This document shows, piece after piece, positions 31,586-38,704 of a DNA stretch of 38,704 nt. The stretch is taken from contig JAUROD010000056.1 of NCBI GenBank assembly GCA_030835845.1, positions 1 through 38,704 on the forward strand, read 5' to 3'. The position numbers were made by a program, and so were the translations under genes. Position 1 is the first letter of the stretch. Every line of letters starts with the position of its first letter. Under the pieces are notes generated by a model that was not told the DNA's origin, ran no database searches, and was given only the letters and a program-made list of their open reading frames with translations. This stretch comes from Flavobacteriaceae bacterium (GTDB lineage Bacteria; Bacteroidota; Bacteroidia; Flavobacteriales; Flavobacteriaceae).

Positions 31586-32509
31586 TTAGAAATTGTAAAC
31601 AACTTCAATTTGGTGACCAGCCAGCGCCTTTTTAGCTTTAGAAATATCCTCAGTAAATCCAAGAATATATCCACCCCCACCTGAACCGCAAAGTTTTAGA
31701 TAATAATCATTGGTCTCTAAACCTTTTTTCCATAACTCATGGAACTGAGAAGGAATCATTGGCTTAAAGTTAGTAAGTACTAACTGTGATAGCTTCTTTG
31801 TGTTGGAAAATAGTGAGCGAACATTACCATTGAGAAAAGCATCGACACATTGATCTGTGTAAGTAATAAATTGTTCTTTCATCATCTTTCTAAAAGGTTC
31901 ATTTTCCATATTTTTCATGAAAATTGAAACCATTGGTGCAGTTTCACCTACTTTACCACTATCCAATAAAAATACTGCTCCCTTTCCTTTTGGGTTTTGA
32001 GAAGGAATGCCTGTTGGCTCAACGCTATCTTTTGAATGGATTAAAATTGGTAAGCTTAAATAACTATTTAAAGGGTCTAATCCTGAAGATTTTCCATGAA
32101 AGAAAGATTCCATCAACGAAAAAATCTGTTTAAGTTTAAGAAGTTTGTCTTTGGTAAGATTTTCTAAAACTGTCACTTTATCTAATGCATATTGGTCATA
32201 AATGGCTGCAACTAAAGCCCCGCTACTTCCAACTCCATAACCTTGTGGAATGCTGCTGTCAAAGTACATTTTTTGTGAAAGATCATTTTCTAATTGCTCC
32301 CAATTAAATTGAACAATATCAGTTGGCAAATCACGTAAATAGTCACAAAAGGCAACTAATTTTTTATGCGAATCCAATGACTCATCATTGGTTGGCAGTT
32401 TCAATGCACCTCTATAAAAATTATAAGGAATAGAAAGACCTTTGGAGTCACGGATAACACCGTACTCACCAAAGAGAAGAATTTTAGCGTAAAACAATGG
32501 ACCTTTCAT
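31586..32509 (-). CDS. GHMP kinase, mevalonate kinase type
   Basis: An ATP-dependent small-molecule kinase of 307 residues from the ATG at 32509 (MKGPLFYAKILLFGEYGVI), chosen because it opens the conserved N-terminus and clears the upstream stop; a longer frame to 32557 overlaps it. GHMP motif 2 is PQGYGVGSSGALVAAIYD and motif 3 is KLCGSGGGGYILGFT. SGLDPLNSYLSLPILI is typical of mevalonate kinases. Between diphosphomevalonate decarboxylase and a UbiA transferase, mevalonate phosphorylation is the natural role; phosphomevalonate kinase is the alternative. Confidence 0.85.
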   Translation of the reverse strand: MKGPLFYAKILLFGEYGVIRDSKGLSIPYNFYRGALKLPTNDESLDSHKKLVAFCDYLRDLPTDIVQFNWEQLENDLSQKMYFDSSIPQGYGVGSSGALVAAIYDQYALDKVTVLENLTKDKLLKLKQIFSLMESFFHGKSSGLDPLNSYLSLPILIHSKDSVEPTGIPSQNPKGKGAVFLLDSGKVGETAPMVSIFMKNMENEPFRKMMKEQFITYTDQCVDAFLNGNVRSLFSNTKKLSQLVLTNFKPMIPSQFHELWKKGLETNDYYLKLCGSGGGGYILGFTEDISKAKKALAGHQIEVVYNF

Positions 32510-32522
32510 AACTTTAACAAAA

Positions 32523-33599
32523 TTACATTTTTTTTGCTCCATCACCAATTTGATCATTTATGTAGTGATTGTTTTGACAATACATGGCAAGTTCGTCAGC
32601 GATAAATTGCTGTATCGTTGTTGCATTTGATTTTGGATAAAGAAGATGGACATTTGCCCCTGCATCAAGTGTAAAACACAAAGGTAGGTCTGTTTCCTTT
32701 CTGTATTCCCAAACTTTATTTATCACCTCTAAAGTACCTGGATGCATCAAGATAAAAGAGGGGTTAGATGCCATCATAAGCGCGTGCAAGGTGAGTGCTT
32801 CGTGCTCTACTAGTGTAATGAAATCTGTCAGTGAACCAGAAGATAAAATTTCAATTAAACGAGATATATTTTGATGCGCTTGTTTAAATCGAATATCTGC
32901 ATAGGGATGTTTTTCCATCAGTTGATGACCAAGTGTACTACTTACTTTCTTTTGTCCTTTATCAATCAAAAGAATAGTGTCTTGATAATCTGAGAATACA
33001 GAGTGAATTCCTGAATTTATATGTGTTGCATATTCTTGAGAACTACCCTCAATAAAAGGGGAGTGACCCCATGACATGACGGGTCCTTGTATGCTTCTTG
33101 CTGCACTTCCTGAACCCAAACGAGCTAAAAAAGATGCCTTATTTAAAAATTGTTCTTCGGTCAAACCTACCCTCTCTTTTTCAATTGAAAGTAGTGACAG
33201 AGCAAGTGCACTCATACCGGATGCAGATGAAGCTATTCCGCTACTGTGTGGAAAAGAATTTGAAGATGAAATGATAAATTCGTGATCGAGTACGTAAGGA
33301 CAATACGGAGCAATTCGATCTAAAAATTGTTCAATTTTTGGATGAAAATCAGGTTTTTGTTCTCCTTCAAATAAAAATGAAAAAGTGTATTTTTTTGAAT
33401 TTGATTTACGCGGTTTATATTCAACCTTCGTAGTTGTATGACAATTCGAAAGTGTCAAACTCAACGAAGGATTTTGAGGAAATTGATCTCCATATTTTCC
33501 CCAATATTTAACTAATGCAATGTTAGATGGTGATTGCCAGGTGATTTTACCCTCTAGGGAATTAAACGGTTGAGAAATAAAATCCATATTTTTTTTCAT
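32523..33599 (-). CDS. mvaD: Diphosphomevalonate decarboxylase
   Basis: Converts mevalonate diphosphate to isopentenyl diphosphate with ATP. The signature WQSPSNIALVKYWGK, the GHMP motif PHSSGIASSASGMSALALSL and LGSGSAARSIQGP are all present, and FTLDAGANVHLLYP carries the catalytic Asp. The start is the ATG at 33599 (MKKNMDF) or the one at 33587, which leaves a leader after the TATATTTG box. 358 residues is slightly longer than the usual 320-340, as in other Bacteroidota. First gene of the operon mvaD - kinase - ubiA, with a 13-nt gap to the kinase. Confidence 0.92.
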   Translation of the reverse strand: MKKNMDFISQPFNSLEGKITWQSPSNIALVKYWGKYGDQFPQNPSLSLTLSNCHTTTKVEYKPRKSNSKKYTFSFLFEGEQKPDFHPKIEQFLDRIAPYCPYVLDHEFIISSSNSFPHSSGIASSASGMSALALSLLSIEKERVGLTEEQFLNKASFLARLGSGSAARSIQGPVMSWGHSPFIEGSSQEYATHINSGIHSVFSDYQDTILLIDKGQKKVSSTLGHQLMEKHPYADIRFKQAHQNISRLIEILSSGSLTDFITLVEHEALTLHALMMASNPSFILMHPGTLEVINKVWEYRKETDLPLCFTLDAGANVHLLYPKSNATTIQQFIADELAMYCQNNHYINDQIGDGAKKM

Positions 33600-33605
33600 A
33601 TGAAA

Positions 33606-33641
33606 CAAATATACATCTTCAACATGATATTATTGCAAAAG
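33606..33641 (-). promoter_or_regulatory. Promoter of the mevalonate operon
   Basis: The minus strand has CTTTTG (33636-33641) and, 22 nt later, TATATTTG (33606-33613), a full TAnnTTTG match. Initiation near 33600 would place the ATG at 33599 at the transcript end, favouring the ATG at 33587 or leaderless translation. It faces the tspO gene. Confidence 0.5.
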
Positions 33642-33664
33642 AAAAATTACTACCTTGGTTGATT

Positions 33665-34147
33665 ATGAATCAAAAAACTAAGCGAATTGTAGGTATATTA
33701 GTAGGCATCAGTCTTTGTCTGGCACTTGGAACTATTTCTGGTTTTGTCACAAAAGAGGCTATTCCGACATGGTATGCAGGTTTAAATAAGCCATTTTTTA
33801 CTCCTCCCAACTGGTTGTTTGCCCCTGTTTGGACGTTACTTTATATGATGATGGGGATTGCAGTAGGATGGGTTTGGTCGTTTGGTAGTCACCATAGATG
33901 GGTAAAAACAGCACTTTACCATTTTTTAGCTCAATTTATTTTAAATGGTTTGTGGAGTATGGTTTTTTTCGGATTAAAAAAACCTTTGATTGCTTTATTG
34001 GTTATCCTGTCTCTTTTGATCCTTATCCAACGAACTATTCATTGGTTCCTAATTATACACAAGCCAAGCGGATATCTTCTTTATCCTTATTTTGCATGGG
34101 TGAGTTTTGCCACTCTTCTAAATATCGGGATTATCTATTACAACTAA
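33665..34147 (+). CDS. tspO: TspO/MBR family tryptophan-rich sensory protein
   Basis: A five-helix membrane protein binding porphyrins and related ligands. The family hallmark is clear: PTWYAGLNKPFFTPPNWLFAPVWTLLYMMMGIA, followed by LNGLWSMVFFGLKKP. The ATG at 33665 (MNQKTK) gives 160 residues, the normal length; an upstream TTG at 33659 is possible. It is divergent from mvaD with a short shared promoter region and convergent with the GDPD gene. No tetrapyrrole gene is nearby. Confidence 0.93.
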   Translation: MNQKTKRIVGILVGISLCLALGTISGFVTKEAIPTWYAGLNKPFFTPPNWLFAPVWTLLYMMMGIAVGWVWSFGSHHRWVKTALYHFLAQFILNGLWSMVFFGLKKPLIALLVILSLLILIQRTIHWFLIIHKPSGYLLYPYFAWVSFATLLNIGIIYYN

Positions 34148-34168
34148 TACGAAAAAAGTGCTAGTCAA

Positions 34169-34192
34169 TTACTTTCATCTCGTTTAAAGTAA
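34169..34192. repeat. 7-bp hairpin between convergent tspO and GDPD genes
   Basis: TTACTTT (34169-34175) and AAAGTAA (34186-34192) pair around a 10-nt loop. Neither strand has a good T run after the stem, although T-rich DNA flanks it on the minus strand. It may mark 3' ends of both transcripts. Confidence 0.3.
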
Positions 34193-34230
34193 AAAATAAT
34201 TTCTTCAAATTTAATATAAGGGTATTAGAC

Positions 34231-34989
34231 CTATGGATTTACACGGTCTGGAAAGTCAGTAATAATTGCATCTACACCTATTGATTTCATGTAATCAATA
34301 TCTTCATAAGAGTTTATAGTCCATGGGTAAACCTCAAATCCTGCTTTATGCATTTTTTGAAAGTTACTTTTTGTTAAGCTTTTAAAATCAGGATTGATTG
34401 CAAATGCATTTAACTTTTTAGCTATAGGAATTGCATCTAGTGGGTCACCTTCAGTCAAAACTGCAATAGGAATTCCGTTAGATTCTTGATAAAACAAAGT
34501 CAATTCTTCCCAATTAAAACTTGAAATAAAGACATCATTAGGAGTTAATTTACCGCTTTCAAAATAGATTTTTAGTAAGCTAATTGTTGGAAGAGCTGTT
34601 TGACTTCCCTTTAATTCGATATTTAAAGTCACTTTCCCATCAATCACATCCAGAACTTCTGAGAGTGTTGGGATAGGTTCTTTATCTAGGACAGTAATTT
34701 TACGAATTGAGTCCAAGTCAAGTTGCTCAATATAACCAGAAGCATTAGTTAATTTTTCTAATGTTTGATCGTGAAAAACTACTAATTCACCTGTTTTGCA
34801 ACGAAAAACATCTATTTCAATTCCATCTACACCCAATTCAAGTGCCTTTTTAACAGAGGCTACTGTGTTTTCAGCAACATATCCTCGAGCACCTCGGTGA
34901 CCAATTACAAGAGGTGAATTTTTAGTTTGGACACAGGAAGTTGAAACACTAATCATGAGTACTAAGCTAAGAGAAAAAAACGATTTCAT
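34231..34989 (-). CDS. Glycerophosphodiester phosphodiesterase, lipoprotein
   Basis: Hydrolyses glycerophosphodiesters to glycerol-3-phosphate and alcohol. Lipoprotein signal with lipobox STSC (Cys19). GDPD motifs: VIGHRGARGYVAENTVASV, GVDGIEIDVF (metal-binding Glu/Asp) and LVVFHDQTLEKLTNASG, with the C-terminal YPWTINS...GVDAIITDFPD. 252 residues, a complete TIM barrel. The start is 9 nt after the stop of the GH13 lipoprotein gene, so the two are probably cotranscribed, giving a pair of envelope-anchored nutrient hydrolases. Confidence 0.93.
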   Translation of the reverse strand: MKSFFSLSLVLMISVSTSCVQTKNSPLVIGHRGARGYVAENTVASVKKALELGVDGIEIDVFRCKTGELVVFHDQTLEKLTNASGYIEQLDLDSIRKITVLDKEPIPTLSEVLDVIDGKVTLNIELKGSQTALPTISLLKIYFESGKLTPNDVFISSFNWEELTLFYQESNGIPIAVLTEGDPLDAIPIAKKLNAFAINPDFKSLTKSNFQKMHKAGFEVYPWTINSYEDIDYMKSIGVDAIITDFPDRVNP

Positions 34990-34998
34990 TGCTTTGGA

Positions 34999-36363
34999 TT
35001 AGTTTGTTAATATCCAAAATTCCCATGGACGCATTCTATATTCGTAGGAGAAAGAAAGTCTTTTTTGACGTCCATCTTCAAATCGTTTAAACTTACCATT
35101 ATAAGGTGAAGTAAATCCAATGTGTTCATTTGATAAGTTTGCCATGAAAATAATGGTATCTCCTTTTTTTGAACGTTCAAAAGCAAGTACCTTTTCATTA
35201 AGCGATGTCTCTATTCGAGTAAAGCTTCCTGCTTCTTTTCCTGCATTTAAAGCCGGATGAGTTCGTTTGAGTTCACCGAGTTTTTGAAGAAGTTTATAGG
35301 TGTCACCTTTCACTTTAGGAAAACTATCTTTTTCAAAAAACAACAGACGTTTATCCAAATCATATTCAACTCCACTATAAATAAAAGGCATTCCAGGCAT
35401 TGTATAATTGGCTGCCATAATTGCCTCTTGAGCTTTTCCAAAACGTTCACGAGCTGTCCCATTCCAAGCATTTTTATCATGAGTGCTGACAAAATTGAGT
35501 AAGTGATGAGAGGGGTCGTGGTCTTGAACAAATTCAACAAGGTGTGTGTCGATATCGAGGACATTTTTTTTTCCTTGAGCAACTTCAACATTAATTTCAT
35601 ATCCAGGGAAATCATATGATCCATCAAAATATTTAAGATATTCGTTTTGACCTGAATGCTGTTCTATTTCACCCATGATAAAAACAGGTTTAATTTCACG
35701 AATAGCTGAAAAACTATCTTCAATAAAGTCTATCGGAATAGCATAAGATTGATCTACTCTATAACCATCAATATCTAACTCTTTTACCCAATACAACATA
35801 GCTTCTTTCATTGCCTCTCGCATTGTTGGCTGATCGTAATCCAAATCGGCAACATCTGTCCACCCAAAAGATTGTCCGGTCCTTGGGTCAATTGGATCAA
35901 TAATTTTTCCTGCATCATTTTTAAGATAATATTCTGGATGATCATTTAACCAAACATGATCCCAACCAGTGTGTCCAGGGACCCAATCAAAAATTACATA
36001 TATCCCCAATGCGTGAGCTTGGTCAACAAGATTTTTTAATTCCTCTAGGGTTCCAAATTCAGGATTCACTCCTTTATAATCAGAAACAGCATAATAACTT
36101 CCTAAAGGACCTTTACTCTTAGTTGTCGAAATTGGATACGTTGGCATTAACCACAAAATATTGACTCCTAGTTCTTTGATACTAGGAAGTTCCTTTACAA
36201 ATGCATTGAAAGTTCCCTCTTCCGTAAACTGACGAATGTTAACCTCATATATAATTCCCTCGGCCATATCTTGAGGGCTTATCGGTGAAATGGTTTTTAC
36301 TTCAGTGGTAGATTGACAAGCTGATACGAATACGAATAATAAAAGAAGAATACTGTTTTTCAT
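34999..36363 (-). CDS. GH13 alpha-amylase family glycosidase, lipoprotein
   Basis: An alpha-glucan-acting enzyme anchored by lipid. The ATG at 36363 opens the lipoprotein signal MKNSILLLLFVFVSAC (Cys16); a longer frame to 36417 overlaps the ferredoxin gene. The catalytic triad is nucleophile Asp204 (DGYRVDQSY), acid/base Glu232 (FIMGEIEQ) and Asp296 (VSTHDKNAW). The first conserved region is FDWVPGHTGWDH, and a small C-terminal beta domain ends the 454 residues. Specificity (amylase or oligo-glucosidase) is not readable. It starts 16 nt after the ferredoxin stop, in line with Mrp - Nfu - Fdx, an unusual pairing. Confidence 0.92.
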   Translation of the reverse strand: MKNSILLLLFVFVSACQSTTEVKTISPISPQDMAEGIIYEVNIRQFTEEGTFNAFVKELPSIKELGVNILWLMPTYPISTTKSKGPLGSYYAVSDYKGVNPEFGTLEELKNLVDQAHALGIYVIFDWVPGHTGWDHVWLNDHPEYYLKNDAGKIIDPIDPRTGQSFGWTDVADLDYDQPTMREAMKEAMLYWVKELDIDGYRVDQSYAIPIDFIEDSFSAIREIKPVFIMGEIEQHSGQNEYLKYFDGSYDFPGYEINVEVAQGKKNVLDIDTHLVEFVQDHDPSHHLLNFVSTHDKNAWNGTARERFGKAQEAIMAANYTMPGMPFIYSGVEYDLDKRLLFFEKDSFPKVKGDTYKLLQKLGELKRTHPALNAGKEAGSFTRIETSLNEKVLAFERSKKGDTIIFMANLSNEHIGFTSPYNGKFKRFEDGRQKRLSFSYEYRMRPWEFWILTN

Positions 36364-36379
36364 TTGATATGAATTTAAT

Positions 36380-36703
36380 TTAAATTTCCTCAGGAGCAAT
36401 TTGAATTTGAAGACCATTTAAGCCCTCTGTGATCGGTATTTGACATCCTAAACGGCTTGAATCTTTAACGAAAAAGGCTTCAGAAAGCATCGCCTCCTCA
36501 TCCTCTGAAATTGCTCCAAGAACATGATCAGAAAGAATATAGCACTGACATGAGGCACACAATGCCATACCTCCGCATGTTCCTTCAATTGGCAGTTCAT
36601 AGGCTTTACAAACTTCCATTAGATTCATGTTCATGTCTGCAGGTGCATTGAGTTGGTGACTAACTCCTTCACGATCAATTACGGTAATTCGAACGTCAGA
36701 CAT
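36380..36703 (-). CDS. fdx: [2Fe-2S] ferredoxin, adrenodoxin type
   Basis: A 107-residue electron carrier. The cluster ligands are in GTCGGMALCASCQCYI (C-x5-C-x2-C) and the distal LGCQIPIT. The vertebrate-adrenodoxin-like spacing and acidic helix (SEDEEAML) match bacterial Fdx used in iron-sulfur assembly. It lies 7 nt after the Nfu-like gene, and Mrp is next upstream, so the three form a cluster-assembly unit. Confidence 0.92.
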   Translation of the reverse strand: MSDVRITVIDREGVSHQLNAPADMNMNLMEVCKAYELPIEGTCGGMALCASCQCYILSDHVLGAISEDEEAMLSEAFFVKDSSRLGCQIPITEGLNGLQIQIAPEEI

Positions 36704-36710
36704 AACTAAC

Positions 36711-36944
36711 TCACAATGCTAAATTGATTACTTCCTCAATTTGAGGTGCGTGTTTTTTAATTGTCATTTCTACACCTGATTTTAATGTCATTTGATTGAC
36801 AGAGCAACCCGCGCATGCTCCCTGTAACTGCACTGTTACAACTTTTTCATCTTCAATACTAACTAGCGATATATCACCTCCATCTGCTGCCAAAAAAGGT
36901 CTTATTTCATCTAATGCGAGAAGTACTTTTTCTTTTAATTCCAT
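36711..36944 (-). CDS. NifU C-terminal-domain (Nfu-type) iron-sulfur scaffold
   Basis: 77 residues, a stand-alone NifU C-terminal domain: LDEIRPFLAADGGDISLV and QLQGACAGCSVNQMTLKSGVE with the CxxC that binds a bridging [4Fe-4S] cluster between two subunits. It delivers clusters to apo-proteins. Plausible local clients such as aconitase or ArsS are conjecture. It lies 10 nt after the Mrp stop. Confidence 0.92.
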   Translation of the reverse strand: MELKEKVLLALDEIRPFLAADGGDISLVSIEDEKVVTVQLQGACAGCSVNQMTLKSGVEMTIKKHAPQIEEVINLAL

Positions 36945-36954
36945 TGTAATAGGT

Positions 36955-38082
36955 TTATTTTACTGCCGAACACCCCGCCATAGTAGTTATTTTGACTGCT
37001 TGTGTGGGAGGCAAATGAGTATTTCTTTTAATTAATTCTGACACAGTGTTACGTGTTATTGATTGAATCGCTTCACCAATTTTTGAGTTGGATTGAAGTG
37101 CAGCAGGACGTCCAACATCAGCTGCTTCTCGAACACTCTGTACAATAGGTATTTCTCCTAAAAAGGGAACATTTTTATCTTCTGCCAAATTCTTTGCTCC
37201 TTCTCTTCCAAATAAGTAATATTTATTTTCAGGCAATTCATCAGGAGTGAAATATGCCATATTTTCAACTACACCAAGCACTGGAACATTGATATTTTCT
37301 TGTTGAAACATTGCTATTCCTTTTCGTGCATCTGCCAAAGCCACATTTTGTGGTGTTGAAACAACGACTGCTCCGTTAATGGGCAGGGATTGGACAATAC
37401 TTAAATGAATATCTCCTGTTCCAGGAGGCAAATCAATAAGAAGAAAATCGAGGTTTCCCCAGGCTGCATCAAAAATCATTTGATTTAGAGCTTTTGCTGC
37501 CATAGGTCCTCTCCAGATAACAGCTTGGTTTGGCTGTGTAAAAAAACCTATCGATAAAACTTTTACTCCATAATTTTCAATGGGCTCCATTTTTGAGACA
37601 CCATCTATGTTAACTGAAAGAGGTCGTGCACCTTCCATATCCATCATTGTTGGTATTGATGGACCATAAATGTCTGCATCTAAAATACCAACCTTAAATC
37701 CCATTTCGGCAAGACTTACAGCCATATTACTTGTGACCGTAGATTTTCCTACTCCACCTTTTCCAGAAGAGATTGCGATAATGTTATCAATGCCTGGAAT
37801 TGGTTTTCCTTTTATTTCCTCTTGCTTAGGGGGCGCTTCAACTGTTATATTGATTTTGACCTTAGCTTTTTCGTGAACCTCTTTATGGATACATTTTAGA
37901 ATTTCAACCTCAAGCTTTTTTCTAGCCTGTAAACTTGGGTTATTCAGCACCAAATCTAAGACAAGCTCGTCGCCAAAAACAACAATGTTTTTGACTGCTC
38001 CACTCTCCATCAAATGTTTACCCTCACCCGGAAGTGTCAATTGGGTTAATGCAGACTCAACTTTTTGTTTAGATATGTTCAT
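36955..38082 (-). CDS. mrp: Mrp/NBP35-type iron-sulfur carrier ATPase
   Basis: A P-loop NTPase that carries [4Fe-4S] clusters to target proteins. An N-terminal DUF59/MIP18 domain (about 1-85) is followed by a deviant Walker A at residues 107-114 (SSGKGGVGKST), then ILDADIYGPSIPTMM and LIDLPPGTGDIHLS (Walker B region). The C-terminus bears AGCS. Length 375 is usual. It heads a tight minus-strand run (Mrp - Nfu - Fdx - GH13 - GDPD) with gaps of 16 nt or less. The usual CxxC near the C-terminus of NBP35 is not seen. Confidence 0.93.
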   Translation of the reverse strand: MNISKQKVESALTQLTLPGEGKHLMESGAVKNIVVFGDELVLDLVLNNPSLQARKKLEVEILKCIHKEVHEKAKVKINITVEAPPKQEEIKGKPIPGIDNIIAISSGKGGVGKSTVTSNMAVSLAEMGFKVGILDADIYGPSIPTMMDMEGARPLSVNIDGVSKMEPIENYGVKVLSIGFFTQPNQAVIWRGPMAAKALNQMIFDAAWGNLDFLLIDLPPGTGDIHLSIVQSLPINGAVVVSTPQNVALADARKGIAMFQQENINVPVLGVVENMAYFTPDELPENKYYLFGREGAKNLAEDKNVPFLGEIPIVQSVREAADVGRPAALQSNSKIGEAIQSITRNTVSELIKRNTHLPPTQAVKITTMAGCSAVK

Positions 38083-38157
38083 CCAGCTTTTTTATATTGA
38101 TTCTAAATTACAAATATACTTGTAAGAAATGGACTAAAAAAAGTTTAGGTAGGAAAG

Positions 38158-38496
38158 CTATTTTAATCCCATTTTATTTGGGTCCCAAAAAATATTTTCA
38201 AAATCTTGAATTTGATTTGCAATCACTTTAATTCCCTCATTTTCGAGTAATTGTTGCATCAATCCAGTTCCTTCAAAATGATATTTCCCTGTTAGCAAAC
38301 CCATTCTATTAACAACTCTATGAGCTGGCACTTCGAGTCGATTATGTGAGGCATTCATTGCCCAACCAACCATTCGTGCACTTTTAGGTGTTCCTAAAAA
38401 TCGTGCAATCGCTCCATAAGAGGTAACTCTACCCTCGGGTATCTGAGCAACAACCTCATATACACGTTCAAAAAAGGAGGAGTCAGTCTTTGACAT
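38158..38496 (-). CDS. Alkyltransferase-like protein (Atl), MGMT fold
   Basis: A 112-residue protein with the O6-alkylguanine-DNA-alkyltransferase C-terminal fold: IPEGRVTSYGAIARFLG (winged helix with the Arg finger) and ARMVGWAMN. The active-site motif PCHRV reads VPAHRVVNR, so the methyl-accepting Cys is Ala. That defines Atl proteins, which bind alkylated guanine and flag it for nucleotide excision repair instead of repairing it directly. Its start overlaps the trmB stop by 14 nt, so both are probably one transcript. Confidence 0.9.
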   Translation of the reverse strand: MSKTDSSFFERVYEVVAQIPEGRVTSYGAIARFLGTPKSARMVGWAMNASHNRLEVPAHRVVNRMGLLTGKYHFEGTGLMQQLLENEGIKVIANQIQDFENIFWDPNKMGLK

Positions 38497-38704
38497 TTGG
38501 AAATTGAAATCGTAGGTAAGTAATTGCCTTTTTTTCTTTTAGGAAAAGTTGCTCATAATGAGTCTGAATAGCAGTGACGTCTTTAGGCCCGTGAGGGTTG
38601 GAATAAACATCATGATGTGAATATTCAGGAACAATGTCCATTGCTTGTAATAGCCCAAGAGTATATCCATGTAAAAACTCACTATCAGTTTTAAGATGAA
38701 TAGA
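38483..38704 (-). CDS. trmB: tRNA (guanine-N7)-methyltransferase TrmB, 3' part (5' end outside window)
   Basis: The last 73 codons are visible, running from the window edge to TGA at 38483-38485. HLKTDSEFLHGYTL is the family's characteristic segment after the SAM domain, and THYEQLFLKEKKAITYLRFQ is its usual C-terminus. The enzyme makes m7G46 in tRNA using SAM. The catalytic part lies beyond the edge. It overlaps the atl start by 14 nt. Confidence 0.85.
   Translation of the reverse strand, partial: SIHLKTDSEFLHGYTLGLLQAMDIVPEYSHHDVYSNPHGPKDVTAIQTHYEQLFLKEKKAITYLRFQFPNVKD

Noticed and set aside
38158-38496. DNA-repair methyltransferase (Ogt/MGMT)
   Set aside because: The acceptor cysteine is Ala in the PAHRV motif, so it is an alkyltransferase-like protein and cannot accept the methyl group.

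Overview
The window reads as chromosomal DNA of a marine-type member of the Bacteroidota, most likely class Flavobacteriia. The evidence is low GC content, TAnnTTTG-type -7 promoter boxes in place of E. coli-like boxes, a lipid-anchored laminarinase-like GH16, BspA-type repeats, CarboxypepD_reg-like secreted proteins, and the mevalonate-decarboxylase / GHMP-kinase / UbiA / pseudouridine-synthase order. No insertion sequence, phage, CRISPR array or replication origin is visible.

Layout. (1) 1-3.6 kb is an eroded accessory patch: a GH16 lipoprotein, two gene 5' ends fused head to head (2000-2242), tRNA-Val(GAC), and a BspA/DUF285 repeat gene broken by a frameshift and a stop. (2) 3.7-12.7 kb holds core metabolism: alanine dehydrogenase, an FAD-linked 2-hydroxy-acid dehydrogenase, aconitase, a small membrane protein, a flavin reductase-like protein, an O-methyltransferase, TatA and an M1 aminopeptidase. 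(3) 12.9-15.9 kb has a broken outer-membrane-type gene, a DUF6702 protein and two tandem CarboxypepD_reg-like proteins, followed by tRNA-Gly(TCC). (4) 16.1-18.9 kb has a GNAT acetyltransferase, an M15 D,D/L,D-carboxypeptidase, and a LytS/LytTR two-component pair with inactivating lesions in both genes.

(5) 18.98-29.9 kb is the most interesting part: eleven genes on one strand, most overlapping or a few bases apart. They are an AhpD/CMD-type 'arsenosugar peroxidase-like' protein, the radical SAM enzyme ArsS, a DUF2064 (TIGR04282-type) glycosyl/nucleotidyl-transferase, a purine nucleoside phosphorylase, an arsenosugar-type ArsM methyltransferase, a secreted DUF547 protein, an NAD(P)H/FAD oxidoreductase, a membrane polyferredoxin, two GT2 enzymes and a multi-membrane GT-C-like transferase. 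The first five can be read as a route from arsenite to dimethylarsinoyl-adenosine and, after loss of adenine, to an arsenoribose unit. The last five look like an uncharacterised redox plus lipid-linked-glycoside extension. I see no arsenic regulator, arsenate reductase or efflux pump.

(6) 29.9-33.6 kb, opposite strand, carries a divergent pseudouridine synthase, a UbiA prenyltransferase, a mevalonate-type GHMP kinase and diphosphomevalonate decarboxylase. (7) 33.7-38.7 kb has TspO, then a tight minus-strand run Mrp - Nfu - ferredoxin - GH13 lipoprotein - GDPD lipoprotein, preceded by an alkyltransferase-like protein and the 3' part of trmB.

Loss-of-function lesions are concentrated in 2.0-18.9 kb (DUF418 stub, signal-peptide stub, BspA, outer-membrane protein, kinase, regulator), while metabolic genes on either side are intact. 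Functional calls come from reading translations and recalling family motifs; no search was run.
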